64,000 bases of DNA from Bradyrhizobium sp. NAS80.1 (GTDB lineage Bacteria; Pseudomonadota; Alphaproteobacteria; Rhizobiales; Xanthobacteraceae). The stretch is taken from NCBI RefSeq assembly GCF_001908205.1, contig NZ_LGHL01000128.1, forward strand, positions 80,538 to 144,537, read 5' to 3'. This document shows, in pieces, positions 15,950-23,718 of this stretch. The notes beneath the pieces were generated by a model that saw nothing but the letters and a program-made list of their open reading frames with translations, was not told the DNA's origin and ran no database searches. Within the stretch, counting starts at the first letter, position 1. The number at the start of each line of letters is the position of its first letter. Both the position numbers and the translations under genes were made by a program.

Positions 15950-16156
15950 ATGCTCAAGGCACTCATTGCGGGAGCTGTGGCCATCGGCCTAAGCGTCGCT
16001 CCAACAGCCACAAGCGCCATGTCGAAGTCCCACCAGACGACCCACAAAGTTCACCATGCAGGGAAGAAGATGGCGCCTGGCACAACGACCGGCATGTCAA
16101 CCGGAACGACGACCGGAAAAGCGACCAGCGGTGCAAAGGCCAAGTCAGGGTACTGA
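15950..16156 (+). CDS. Small exported basic protein
   Basis: A 68-residue protein with a signal peptide (MLKALIAGAVAIGLSVAPTA, cleavage near TSA) and a short His/Lys- and Thr/Gly-rich mature part (SHQTTHKVHHAGKK, then TTTGMSTGTTTGKATSG). ATG 15950 has GGAGG 6 bases upstream (15939-15943), which decides the start; an upstream frame extension overlaps the integrase relic. Function unknown; such peptides are common in Bradyrhizobium. Confidence 0.7.
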   Translation: MLKALIAGAVAIGLSVAPTATSAMSKSHQTTHKVHHAGKKMAPGTTTGMSTGTTTGKATSGAKAKSGY

Positions 16157-16192
16157 ACTGCGCACGTCGAATCGACAGGATCGAGATCGAGA

Positions 16193-16515
16193 TCAGCTAA
16201 GTCGCGATATCATGCTGATGTCGATGGCGTAGCCCTTCGCGATCCCGGCCAGCGTCTGCCGGCAGTACGGCGCTTGAGCGCTTCCTTGCGCTGGAAGTCA
16301 AACAGCTTCGGCTTCCGGCCGAAGTTGACGCCTGTCGCCATGGTGCGCTTCCGACCCTCTCCGGTGCGCTCGCGGATCAGATGGTGCTGAAACTCGGCCA
16401 TTGCCGCTAGCAGGGTCGATAACAACCGCCCCTGCGAGGTGGTGGTGTCGAATAGCGCGGCGCCGGCCTTGCCGATGCGCTCGATCAGGCCCAGCAGCTC
16501 GCGAGGCGGATGGGC
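16193..16515 (-). pseudogene. Serine recombinase (resolvase/invertase) remnant
   Basis: The minus strand reads LLGLIERIGKAGAALFDTTT, SQGRLLSTLLAAMAEFQHHL, IRERTGEGRKR and FGRKPKL, the second half of a resolvase catalytic domain and the start of its C-terminal helix-turn-helix. After KRR the frame shifts, and LAGIAKGYAIDISMISRLS-stop follows in another frame. The catalytic Ser end is absent. It is another trace of mobile DNA. Confidence 0.8.
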
Positions 16516-16614
16516 GTGGTGGTGCTTGTTAGGTCAATTCGCCCTATCGCCTAATGAGCACCCTTAAGCTACGGACCGTGACATGACACCTCCAGAACAG
16601 GCAGGAGGAACGGC

Positions 16615-16773
16615 TTGGAACGGTACATCCACAGCGAGAACATCGCTCTCTTCAAACGAAGACTCGCGGATCCCAACACGACCGACAGCGAGCGCAAGAC
16701 CATTCAAAAGCTGCTGGCCGAGGCGGAAGCGAACGAAGCTCAGGGGTCGAATCGCCCGCACAAATCAGGCTAA
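16615..16773 (+). CDS. Small conserved protein with TTG start
   Basis: A 52-residue frame too short for usual ORF cut-offs: begins TTG, reads MERYIHSENIALFKRRLADP, then SERKTIQKLLAEAEANEA. AGGAGGAA sits 5-10 bases before the TTG at 16615. The pattern YIH-ENIALFKRRLA is one I recognise from many short hypothetical proteins in Bradyrhizobiaceae; the function is unknown. It is helical, charged and soluble. Confidence 0.65.
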   Translation: MERYIHSENIALFKRRLADPNTTDSERKTIQKLLAEAEANEAQGSNRPHKSG

Positions 16774-17230
16774 TAGAACCCGCGCGTCACCGCCCACCTC
16801 TCACAACATGGCAGACTCGCATGGCTGCGTGTCCGATCTCATGTCCCGCTGCGAACCCGGGACAACGCGCGGAGCCCATCCGTGCACGATGTCCCGGCCC
16901 GCTTGCAGAAAACACTGGAAGAAGCAGGCAGGCGTTCGCTTCCAGTTCCGCGAAATGACTGTGCGCTTAGGAAGCCGCTCCAGCTTCGTCCCGCCTGCTT
17001 AATGAACCAAGAGTCCGGGAACAAGCTTTCCAAACATATCGAGAAGGCAATCGAGAAGAGTCTGAAGCCACGATTTTGAATTCGTACGCTGGGATCATCT
17101 GTGGCAGCGCACTGATGGTCTAGCCTCGGACTAAGTCAGTTTTTCTGACCCATTGCAGTGTCTAACATTTCTTGAATTTCACGCCGAAGCAGCGAAGATA
17201 AAGTGGAGCTTTCCCGCTGAGGGGCGTCCC
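16774..17230. other. Gene-poor stretch in the decayed island
   Basis: No convincing gene, RNA or repeat. A 25-codon ATG frame at 17002-17079 ends LSKHIEKAIEKSLKPRF but lacks a ribosome site, so it is left uncalled. Confidence 0.4.
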
Positions 17231-17440
17231 ATGTTCGACACGGCCACCACTTCGCTGTTGCGCGCGGTCCTCGATGAAGTCTGCGAGAGCGTTTCGCGGC
17301 GTGAAACCGGAGTGCGCACGCACGTCGCCTCGAAGATTCTGGAAGCCGCGACCAACGGCAATGTCTCGCCCGAAGCATTGAGGACGCAAGGCCCTCTTGC
17401 AAGCGTCCATGTGGTGTTAACCGGACGAGGGGCGCCGTGA
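17231..17440 (+). CDS. Small conserved hypothetical protein
   Basis: A 69-residue soluble helical protein, FDTATTSLLRAVLDEVCESV, then THVASKILEAATNGNVSPEA. This is a common short protein of Bradyrhizobium, often linked to islands, with no known role. ATG 17231 is used; the ribosome site is GAGGGG. Its stop overlaps the GTG start of the next gene by 4 bases, so the two are translated together. Confidence 0.75.
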   Translation: MFDTATTSLLRAVLDEVCESVSRRETGVRTHVASKILEAATNGNVSPEALRTQGPLASVHVVLTGRGAP

Positions 17441-17841
17441 ATTTCCAGGTTACGGTCCTGAAAATCTTGGTCAGCTACCCGGAGGGCTTCGCCGTGATGA
17501 CCGACCTCAAGCGGGACATGGCGTTCCTGGCGACCAGCGGCCGGGACTGGGCCGACCGGACCAAACGGCTCGCCTCGCGCGTTCCGAACCTGGACATCTT
17601 CTCGCAAGGCCTCGTCACGCGCGAAAGCGGCGGTTGGAAGATCACCGAGAAGGGGCGGCTAGTGTTGGAACTCATGGAGGCACGCCCGGGAGCCGATGAA
17701 CTGCTCGCGGGGGCTACCACCGAAAGGGTAACTGTACCTGTGCTCCCGCGGCGCTTGACCGTCGAGCGGGCTAAACGGCGGAGGGAGCGCAGCGAGCGGC
17801 GCCGTGAGGCTCCCGAACTTGCACGGGCTAACGCCTCCTGA
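17437..17841 (+). CDS. Conserved hypothetical, winged-helix-like
   Basis: A 134-residue protein starting at GTG 17437 inside the previous gene's stop. MNFQVTVLKILVSYPEGFAV, LKRDMAFLATSGRDW and GGWKITEKGRLVLELME suggest a small winged-helix fold (ITEKGR is typical of the wing region), followed by an Arg-rich tail ERAKRRRERSERRREA. DNA binding is plausible but not shown. It forms a two-gene unit with the 69-residue protein. Confidence 0.7.
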   Translation: MNFQVTVLKILVSYPEGFAVMTDLKRDMAFLATSGRDWADRTKRLASRVPNLDIFSQGLVTRESGGWKITEKGRLVLELMEARPGADELLAGATTERVTVPVLPRRLTVERAKRRRERSERRREAPELARANAS

Positions 17842-17870
17842 ACGCGTCGGCGCTGAAAGCATCGGACCTT

Positions 17871-18011
17871 ACTGTCGTCTTGCGCAAGGGATATCGGCTC
17901 GGCGCTCAGTCGATCGCTGCGGGCGGCTTGCACTCGCCAGTATTCACCGTTGCATGGCCGACGGGCGAGGTCGGCGGCATGGGCATCGAGGGCGCCGTTC
18001 GACTGGGATAG
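17871..18011 (+). pseudogene. Fragment of an acyl-CoA carboxylase carboxyltransferase subunit
   Basis: 46 codons read VVLRKGYRLGAQSIAAGG, HSPVFTVAWPTGEVGGMG and EGAVRLG-stop. This matches the late carboxyltransferase region (RKGYGLGAQ, TVAWPTGEFGGMGLEGAVKLG) of propionyl/acetyl-CoA carboxylase beta subunits. Everything before and after is missing. The rest of 17842-18260 shows nothing else. Confidence 0.75.
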
Positions 18012-18260
18012 TGAGATCTGTCTTTGACGATCCACTGTGGCACAACGGTACGTAGAAATGCTGCACTTTGTGCTTAGTCCATTGTGCTTAGCACGAACTG
18101 GTGGCTGTCGAGGGACAGGCGCGGAGTTCATGCTTTTGCGGTTCTCGGCGCCGCTCACGCAAATTCAAGCGTAACGTCAACACGTCAGGTCAACGCCTCG
18201 GATCGAGGTAAGGCGCGTTGCACCGCATGCGGAGCGCAAAACGCAGACGGGAGATGGTCC

Positions 18261-18794
18261 ATGCCTGATGCACGAATCCATATCGTCGCAACCATGCTTG
18301 CCACATTCGCACTCAGCTCGGCGTGTGCCATGACCTCAATGCAGCAACAGCCGGGCCCTGCGATCTCGGCACACGCCATGATCCCGAAGAAGCACATCGC
18401 CGCGCGCCCGGCCAAGCCGGCGCAGCATCGGCTCGTGATCCAGGTCGACCAGAACGACCCGGCCGTGATGAATCTCGCGCTCAACAACGCCACCAATGTG
18501 CTAGACTACTACCGCAAAAAGGGCGAAGAGGCCGATGTCGAGATCGTGGCATTCGGTCCGGGGCTGCATATGCTGCGCAAGGATACGACGCCCGTCGCAG
18601 ATCGCATTCACGCGATGGCGGACCTCGCCTTCCCGAACAAGGTTCGCTTCGCTGCATGCGGCGTCACCAGGGAAGGGATGGAAAAGAAGGAAGGCAAGCC
18701 GCTCGAGTTGCTGCCGGAAGCGTCCATGGTTCCCTCGGGCGTCGTGCATATGATGGAGCTGCAGGAGAAGGGCTGGAGCTACGTCCGGCCGTAG
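18261..18794 (+). CDS. DsrE-like protein, exported
   Basis: A 177-residue protein with an N-terminal hydrophobic segment (VATMLATFALSSACAM) and a DsrE/DsrF-like domain: LVIQVDQNDPAVMNLALNNA, DYYRKKGEEADVEIVAFGPG, RFAACGVTREGM with the conserved Cys, VVHMMELQEKGWSYVRP. Family members bind or relay sulfur or small molecules. The signal could be a lipoprotein type (Cys at 22) but the lipobox is poor. GGGAGATGG precedes ATG 18261. It starts an apparent three-gene operon with the TAXI and VasI-like genes. Confidence 0.8.
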   Translation: MPDARIHIVATMLATFALSSACAMTSMQQQPGPAISAHAMIPKKHIAARPAKPAQHRLVIQVDQNDPAVMNLALNNATNVLDYYRKKGEEADVEIVAFGPGLHMLRKDTTPVADRIHAMADLAFPNKVRFAACGVTREGMEKKEGKPLELLPEASMVPSGVVHMMELQEKGWSYVRP

Positions 18795-18818
18795 GCAGGC
18801 GAACGAGGGGAGGCTGCG

Positions 18819-19889
18819 ATGATGCGCAAGCTGCTGTTCATACTGGCCTTGTCGCTGCTCGTGCTGCCCGCTTCCGCGGAACATGCCAACAGGACCGGCG
18901 GTGAAAAACGGCACGCTGAGCGGGCGGCACCTGCGCCGACGCGCAGTAGCCACGCCACGCGCCCCGTTCAGCCACGGAGCGCAGAAACAGAGGTGCGGGA
19001 TCGCATCAATGCGGGTTCGGTCGGTCTCGCCGCCGGACTGCTGGAAGGCGCGCCGCTCCGCTTCGCCACCGAAATCTCACGTGTCGTCAACGATGGCGGA
19101 AAGGTGCATGTGCTTCCGATCGTGACGCGCGGGCCGACCGAGAACGTCAATGATCTGCTCTATCTCAAGGGGGTCGACCTCGCGATCATCAACAGCGATT
19201 CGCTCGACGAGTACCGCGCCCAGGTGCCCGAGATTGGAAGCCGTATCGTCCAGGTGATGAACCTGTTCCCGTCCGAGCTGCATGTCTTCGTGCGTCCCGA
19301 GATCAAATCGCTCGCCGACCTCGCGGGCAAGAAGGTGAACTTCAACACGCAGGGCACTGCCGCCGCCTATTCGGGTCCACTCATTTTCAGCCGCCTCGGT
19401 ATCGAGGTGGAGAAGACTTTCGTGCCTCACCCGGTTGCGCTGGAGCAGATGCGCAAGGGCGAGGGCGAGATGGCAGCCGTGGTCTTCGTCACCTCCAAGC
19501 CGGTGGACGCGTTCGTCAAGCGCAAATGGGACGAGGGCTTCAAGTTCCTGCCGGTGCCGTTTGATCCCAGGCTGGCCGACTATTACGTGTCGGCTTCGCT
19601 CACATCGGCCGACTATCCCGCGCTGGTGCCGGCGGGACAAACTGTCGAAACGATCGCGGTGCCGACGGTCCTGGTCGCCTATAACTGGAATCCCGGCTCG
19701 CCGCGTTATGACCGTGTCAAGGCCTTCGTGAACGAGCTGTTCGGCAAGCTCGATCAGCTGCGTACGCCAGGCTTCGATCCGAAGTGGAAGGACGCCAATC
19801 CGTCTGCCAGTGTTCCGGGACTGCAGCGCTTGAAGGCGGCCCAGAATTGGCAGGATCCCCACATGGCCAATCGGACGGGACGTCCATGA
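18819..19889 (+). CDS. TAXI family TRAP-type solute-binding protein
   Basis: A 356-residue exported protein: signal peptide RKLLFILALSLLVLPASA, then a TAXI fold with ISRVVNDGGKVHVLPIVTRG, NDLLYLKGVDLAIINSDSLD, LADLAGKKVNFNTQGTAAAY and AVPTVLVAYNWNPGS. TAXI proteins bind solutes for TRAP transporters, yet no TRAP membrane subunit is nearby, so a sensing role or a distant partner is possible. GGGGAGG lies 6 bases before ATG 18819. It overlaps the next gene by 4 bases (ATGA). Confidence 0.85.
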   Translation: MMRKLLFILALSLLVLPASAEHANRTGGEKRHAERAAPAPTRSSHATRPVQPRSAETEVRDRINAGSVGLAAGLLEGAPLRFATEISRVVNDGGKVHVLPIVTRGPTENVNDLLYLKGVDLAIINSDSLDEYRAQVPEIGSRIVQVMNLFPSELHVFVRPEIKSLADLAGKKVNFNTQGTAAAYSGPLIFSRLGIEVEKTFVPHPVALEQMRKGEGEMAAVVFVTSKPVDAFVKRKWDEGFKFLPVPFDPRLADYYVSASLTSADYPALVPAGQTVETIAVPTVLVAYNWNPGSPRYDRVKAFVNELFGKLDQLRTPGFDPKWKDANPSASVPGLQRLKAAQNWQDPHMANRTGRP

Positions 19890-20731
19890 GGTGGCTCGTC
19901 GCCATCCTGTTCGCCAGCCTCGAGATCGCGGAAGCCCACGGTCAACCCGCTTCCAGCACGCTGAAGGGGCTGGACGAATGCGTTGCCCAAACGCGAGCAG
20001 CCGAAGCGGTCTGCGATCAGGCCGGTAGCGACACCGCGGCTAGTCTCGCTTGCAGGTTGAAGGCGCTCAGCGCGGAGGAGCAGTGCCTCGATAGCTTGTT
20101 CGGCAACAAAAACAAAGAAGAGGCCAGGCAGCCGGGCGATACACCCACCAAACCGCGCGCCCGCACGCCGCCGGGGCCACCGCCACCACCAGCGCCCGAA
20201 CCGCCACCGGCGCCCGAACCGCCGCCAGTGGCCGCCCAGCCCAATACGGACGACACCACCGCGGCACTTCCAGCCGGCAAAGGTTGGCTGGTCAGCGAGA
20301 CCACCTCTCCGAGGGACTTCTCTCCGCTCTTCGTGGCCAAATTGTACGCGCTTCCCCCGGTCGCGGCCGACGCGCCGGAGACGCTCGTGCTGCGTTGCCG
20401 CAACCTGCGGACCGAGATGTCCCTTGGCGCCAACGGCGTCTGGCGCGCCTTGCGCGGTGGAAGCGTCGAGGTCGTGATCTCCCCCGATCAACCGGCGGCA
20501 CGGCCGATGCGCTGGCGATTGGCGGTCGACGGTCGCACTGCCGTCATGCCGGACGAAACGGTCGAACTGGTGCGCGGGCTCGGCGGTGGAAGGACGTCGA
20601 TATCCGTGACGGACGATGCGGGACGCATCAGCAGCGCGATCTTCGACCTGGCCGGCATCGATACCGTCCGCGCCAGGCTTGCAAATGCCTGCCGCTGGCC
20701 GAATGCGACGGTCGAATCGAGAGGGCGGTGA
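19886..20731 (+). CDS. Exported protein, VasI-like C-terminal domain
   Basis: A 281-residue protein with a short signal peptide (MRWLVAILFASLEIAEAHG), a Cys-containing segment, a proline-rich linker (PPGPPPPPAPEPPPAPEPPP, near residues 95-115) and a C-terminal beta-rich domain: GWLVSETTSPRDFSPLFVAK, LVLRCRNLRTEM, RWRLAVDGRTAVMPDE, CRWP at the end. The RC and terminal C-W pattern resembles the VasI/DUF3121 family first seen with type VI secretion; no other type VI gene is here, so this is a family likeness only. ATG 19886 overlaps the TAXI stop. Confidence 0.65.
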   Translation: MRWLVAILFASLEIAEAHGQPASSTLKGLDECVAQTRAAEAVCDQAGSDTAASLACRLKALSAEEQCLDSLFGNKNKEEARQPGDTPTKPRARTPPGPPPPPAPEPPPAPEPPPVAAQPNTDDTTAALPAGKGWLVSETTSPRDFSPLFVAKLYALPPVAADAPETLVLRCRNLRTEMSLGANGVWRALRGGSVEVVISPDQPAARPMRWRLAVDGRTAVMPDETVELVRGLGGGRTSISVTDDAGRISSAIFDLAGIDTVRARLANACRWPNATVESRGR

Positions 20732-20890
20732 CGCCATCGGGCTTTGCAGCGCTCGTGTGTCGCGCCAAGATTCTAATATATTAGCCCTTCGCTCCCGGCA
20801 CTCACCGCTCCATCGGCCTAAGCTTCTCCTGGCCGGCGGCTGCGGTCCTTGCGCCGGGCGATGCTTGGACGAAGGCCAGGACCAACAAGA

Positions 20891-21472
20891 ATGGACCAGC
20901 AAAAACTCGATCGCGCGATCGGTCGCCGCTTGAAGACGCTGAGGACGCAGGCCGGGATGACGCTGAATGAACTCGCTGCACGGTCCGGTGTCAGCCGGGC
21001 CATGATCGGACGGGTGGAACGGGCGCAGAGCAGCGCGACTGCTGCGCTGCTCGGCAAGCTTTGCGCCGCGCTCGACGTGTCGCTAAGCGACGTGGTCGCG
21101 CTCGCCGAAAAGCCGCCGGAGCGGCTGGTCCGGCTGGCCGATCAGCCGCACTGGCGTGATCCCGAGAGCGGCTATCGCAGACGTCATGCCTCGCCGACGG
21201 GTGCGGCGAGCGGCATCGAGATCATCGTCGTCGACCTGCCGGCCGGCGCGCGGGTGCCGTACAGCCCCTGGGGCCGCAACGCCTTCACCCAGCAGCTCTT
21301 GATGCTGGAAGGCGCGATCGCCGTTCACATCGATGCCAAGGCAGTGCGCCTGCGTGAGGGCGACTGCCTGGATTTCGATGTGATGCGTGCGGTCATCTTC
21401 GAGAACGAAACCAAACAGGATGCGCGCTACGTCATCATCACGCGGCGCGGCACCTCTTACGGGAAAACGTGA
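20891..21472 (+). CDS. XRE-family regulator with C-terminal cupin
   Basis: A 193-residue regulator. Residues 8-62 are a Cro/CI helix-turn-helix (RLKTLRTQAGMTLNELAARS, GVSRAMIGRVERAQS). The rest is a cupin: EIIVVDLPAGARVPYSPWG, LLMLEGAIAVHIDAKAVRLR, GDCLDFDVMRAVIFEN. This class senses small ligands and often controls an adjacent acetyltransferase or amine gene. Its stop overlaps the ATG of the following GNAT gene (TGATG), so co-translation and shared control are likely. Confidence 0.88.
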   Translation: MDQQKLDRAIGRRLKTLRTQAGMTLNELAARSGVSRAMIGRVERAQSSATAALLGKLCAALDVSLSDVVALAEKPPERLVRLADQPHWRDPESGYRRRHASPTGAASGIEIIVVDLPAGARVPYSPWGRNAFTQQLLMLEGAIAVHIDAKAVRLREGDCLDFDVMRAVIFENETKQDARYVIITRRGTSYGKT

Positions 21473-21984
21473 TGTCACTGATCGTGCGGGACGCAACGCT
21501 GGAGGATGCGGCCGATATCCTCGCCATCTATAATTTCGCAGCGATCAACACCACGGCGGTCTGGACCGACGGCCCGGCCGACCTCTCCTCGCGACGCGAG
21601 TGGATCTCCGCGCGACAGGAAGCCGGCTATCCCGTGCTGGTCGCGATGAAGGGCAAGGATGTCGTCGGCTTCGCATCCTTCGGCGATTTCCGCCCCTTCC
21701 CCGGCTATCGCCACACGGTGGAGAATTCGGTCTATGTCGACGAGCGGCATCATCGGCTCGGCGTTGGCCGCAGCCTGCTGGCCGCGCTGATCGAGCGCGC
21801 CACAGCGCTGGACAAGCATGTCATGGTCGCCGGAATCGAGGCCGCCAACGCCGCCTCGATCAACCTGCATGCCTCGCTCGGATTCGTCGAGGTCGGCCGC
21901 ATGCCGGAGGTCGGCTCCAAGTTCGGCCGCTGGCTCGATCTCGTCTTCATGCAGAAGCGGCTCGCGAGTAGCGTGAGACCGTGA
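21472..21984 (+). CDS. GNAT N-acetyltransferase, phosphinothricin/methionine-sulfoximine type
   Basis: A 170-residue GNAT enzyme. SLIVRDATLEDAADILAIYN, WTDGPADLSSRREWI, GFASFGDFRPFPGYRHTVEN and RHHRLGVGRSLLAALIERA (acetyl-CoA loop) and INLHASLGFVEVGRMPEVG match the PAT/MnaT-like group that acetylates glutamate analogues. The true substrate may be a methionine derivative. It overlaps the cupin regulator's stop codon and the next GNAT gene by 4 bases. Confidence 0.87.
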   Translation: MSLIVRDATLEDAADILAIYNFAAINTTAVWTDGPADLSSRREWISARQEAGYPVLVAMKGKDVVGFASFGDFRPFPGYRHTVENSVYVDERHHRLGVGRSLLAALIERATALDKHVMVAGIEAANAASINLHASLGFVEVGRMPEVGSKFGRWLDLVFMQKRLASSVRP

Positions 21985-22451
21985 CGATGCAGATCCGCAC
22001 CGGCGACACCTTTGATCCGCGCGTCATTGCGTTGCTGGATCACCACGTCACCGCCGCTCGGGCGCAGACCGCGCCGGGCAGCGCGCATGCGCTCGATCTC
22101 TCCGGATTGCGCGCGCCGGATATCGCGTTCTGGACCGGCTGGGACGGTGACACGCTGGTTGCGACCGGTGCGCTCAAGACGCTTTCGCCTGATCATGGCG
22201 AGGTGAAATCGATGCACACGCTGCAAGCCGCGCGGCGGCGCGGCTTTGGCGGTCAGATGCTCAGCCACATCTTCGCCGCGGGCCGCGCGCGCGGCATGGC
22301 GCGGCTCAGCCTCGAGACCGGCTCGTGGGACTATTTTAGGCCGGCGGTTGCGCTCTACCAGGCGCATGGTTTTGTGCTCGGCGGCCCGTTCGAAGGCTAT
22401 GTCGAAGATCCCAACAGCCTGTTCCTGACGCTCGACCTGAGCGGTAGGTGA
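21981..22451 (+). CDS. GNAT N-acetyltransferase
   Basis: A 156-residue GNAT protein. DIAFWTGWDGDTLVATGALK, GEVKSMHTLQAARRRGFGGQ, MLSHIFAAGRARG and YQAHGFVLGGPFEGY are the acetyltransferase core of the YafP/YjaB-like type. GTG 21981 overlaps the previous stop; an ATG at 21987 is the alternative. Third gene of the regulator-acetyltransferase operon. Confidence 0.87.
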   Translation: MTMQIRTGDTFDPRVIALLDHHVTAARAQTAPGSAHALDLSGLRAPDIAFWTGWDGDTLVATGALKTLSPDHGEVKSMHTLQAARRRGFGGQMLSHIFAAGRARGMARLSLETGSWDYFRPAVALYQAHGFVLGGPFEGYVEDPNSLFLTLDLSGR

Positions 22452-22552
22452 AACTGCCGGTTCGCGGCTCCAGTGCAACCGGGGCTCGAAAACGCCGACT
22501 GGCCCCTCAAAATGAGTTGCGTACCTCAAGGCGCCTCTGCTAGCCTTCAGCC

Positions 22553-23626
22553 ATGGCCGAGGACGCATCCACCACCGCGCTGACGCTGAAGGACATCGCC
22601 CGCGAAGCAGGCGTGAGCCTCGCGACGGTGGACCGCGTTCTGCACAACCGCCCGGGCGTGCGGCCGGACACGGTCCTGCGCGTGAAGGAGGCGATCGCGC
22701 GCAACGCGTTCCAGCCGCATGTCGCTGCCGCCGAACTCGCCCGCGGCCGCGCCCGCCGCTTCGCCTTCGTGATGCCCTCGGGGCCGAACCCGTTCATGCA
22801 GCAGATCGAGGCCTATCTCGCCGAGATGTCGGGCTGGCTCTCGGCCCGCCGCCTCAGCGTCGAGATGGTCGCCACGGATGTGTTCGATCCCTCCGTGCTC
22901 GCGGCTTCGCTGGAGGCGCTGTCGGGCGACTACGACGGCGTCGCCGTGGTGGCGCTGGACCATCCGAGCGTCCGCGCCGCCGTCAACGACCTCGTCGAGG
23001 CCGGCACCAAGGTGGTCACGCTGGTCTCGGACGTGCCGTCGTCGCGCCGCCACCATTATGTCGGCATCGATAACATCGCCGCGGGGCGCACCGCCGGGGC
23101 GCTGGTCGGGCGGCTGATCGGCCAACGATCCGGCAAGGTCGCGATCGTCGCGGGATCACAGGGCCTGCGTGACCATGCCGAGCGCATATTCGGCTTCAAC
23201 CAGGTGATGGCGTCGGAATTCCCTGATCTCAGCGTGCTGCCGGTGCTGGAGGGGCGCGACGAGGACGACCGTTCGGAGCAGCTCCTGGCGCGGCTGTTCG
23301 GCAGGCATGCTGACATTGTCGGTCTTTATAACGTCGGCGCCGGCACGCAAGGCGTCGGCAAGGCGTTAACCGACAAGGCGTTAACCGATAAGGTTTCGAG
23401 CGATTCCGGGCGCGAGAAACGGGTGGTGTTCGTCGGACACGACGTGACCTCGCTGACGCGCCGTCTGCTGTTGCAGGGCGTGATGGATGCCGCGATCTCG
23501 CAGAACCCGGGACATGAGGCGCGCGCCGCTGTGCGCGTGCTGCTCGCGCTTGCGCGGGGCGAACCGATCCTGCGCGAACAGGAGAAGATCAGGATCGACA
23601 TCGTGATGCGGGACAATCTGCCCTAG
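22553..23626 (+). CDS. LacI-family regulator of the sugar locus
   Basis: A 357-residue regulator: LTLKDIAREAGVSLATVDRV is the LacI helix-turn-helix, followed by the hinge (HVAAAELARGR) and a periplasmic-binding-like sensor domain (DGVAVVALDHPSVRAAVNDL, YVGIDNIAAGRTAG, VVFVGHDVTSLTRRLLLQG). The sensor is of the ribose/xylose-binding type, in line with the downstream xylB, xylA and transporter genes that it probably represses. There is a 15-bp tandem duplication at 23360-23389 (KALTDKALTDK). No operator palindrome was identified by eye. Confidence 0.9.
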   Translation: MAEDASTTALTLKDIAREAGVSLATVDRVLHNRPGVRPDTVLRVKEAIARNAFQPHVAAAELARGRARRFAFVMPSGPNPFMQQIEAYLAEMSGWLSARRLSVEMVATDVFDPSVLAASLEALSGDYDGVAVVALDHPSVRAAVNDLVEAGTKVVTLVSDVPSSRRHHYVGIDNIAAGRTAGALVGRLIGQRSGKVAIVAGSQGLRDHAERIFGFNQVMASEFPDLSVLPVLEGRDEDDRSEQLLARLFGRHADIVGLYNVGAGTQGVGKALTDKALTDKVSSDSGREKRVVFVGHDVTSLTRRLLLQGVMDAAISQNPGHEARAAVRVLLALARGEPILREQEKIRIDIVMRDNLP

Positions 23627-23718
23627 GTCGCAAGGCCGAACGGCGGGAATTCTGGAAGGCCCGTTGCGAGGAAGGCGACGCAAGCTCGCACATCGCGACG
23701 GGCGAAGGGGAGGATGCC

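Noticed and set aside
16583..17002. 139-codon open frame
   Set aside because: Overlaps the better small gene at 16615-16773 in another frame, and its composition (Arg/Ser/Thr/Pro) is that of a chance frame.
20137..20250. Possible collagen-like or PPE-type repeat protein
   Set aside because: The proline-rich stretch is a linker between the signal peptide and a folded domain, with too few repeats.
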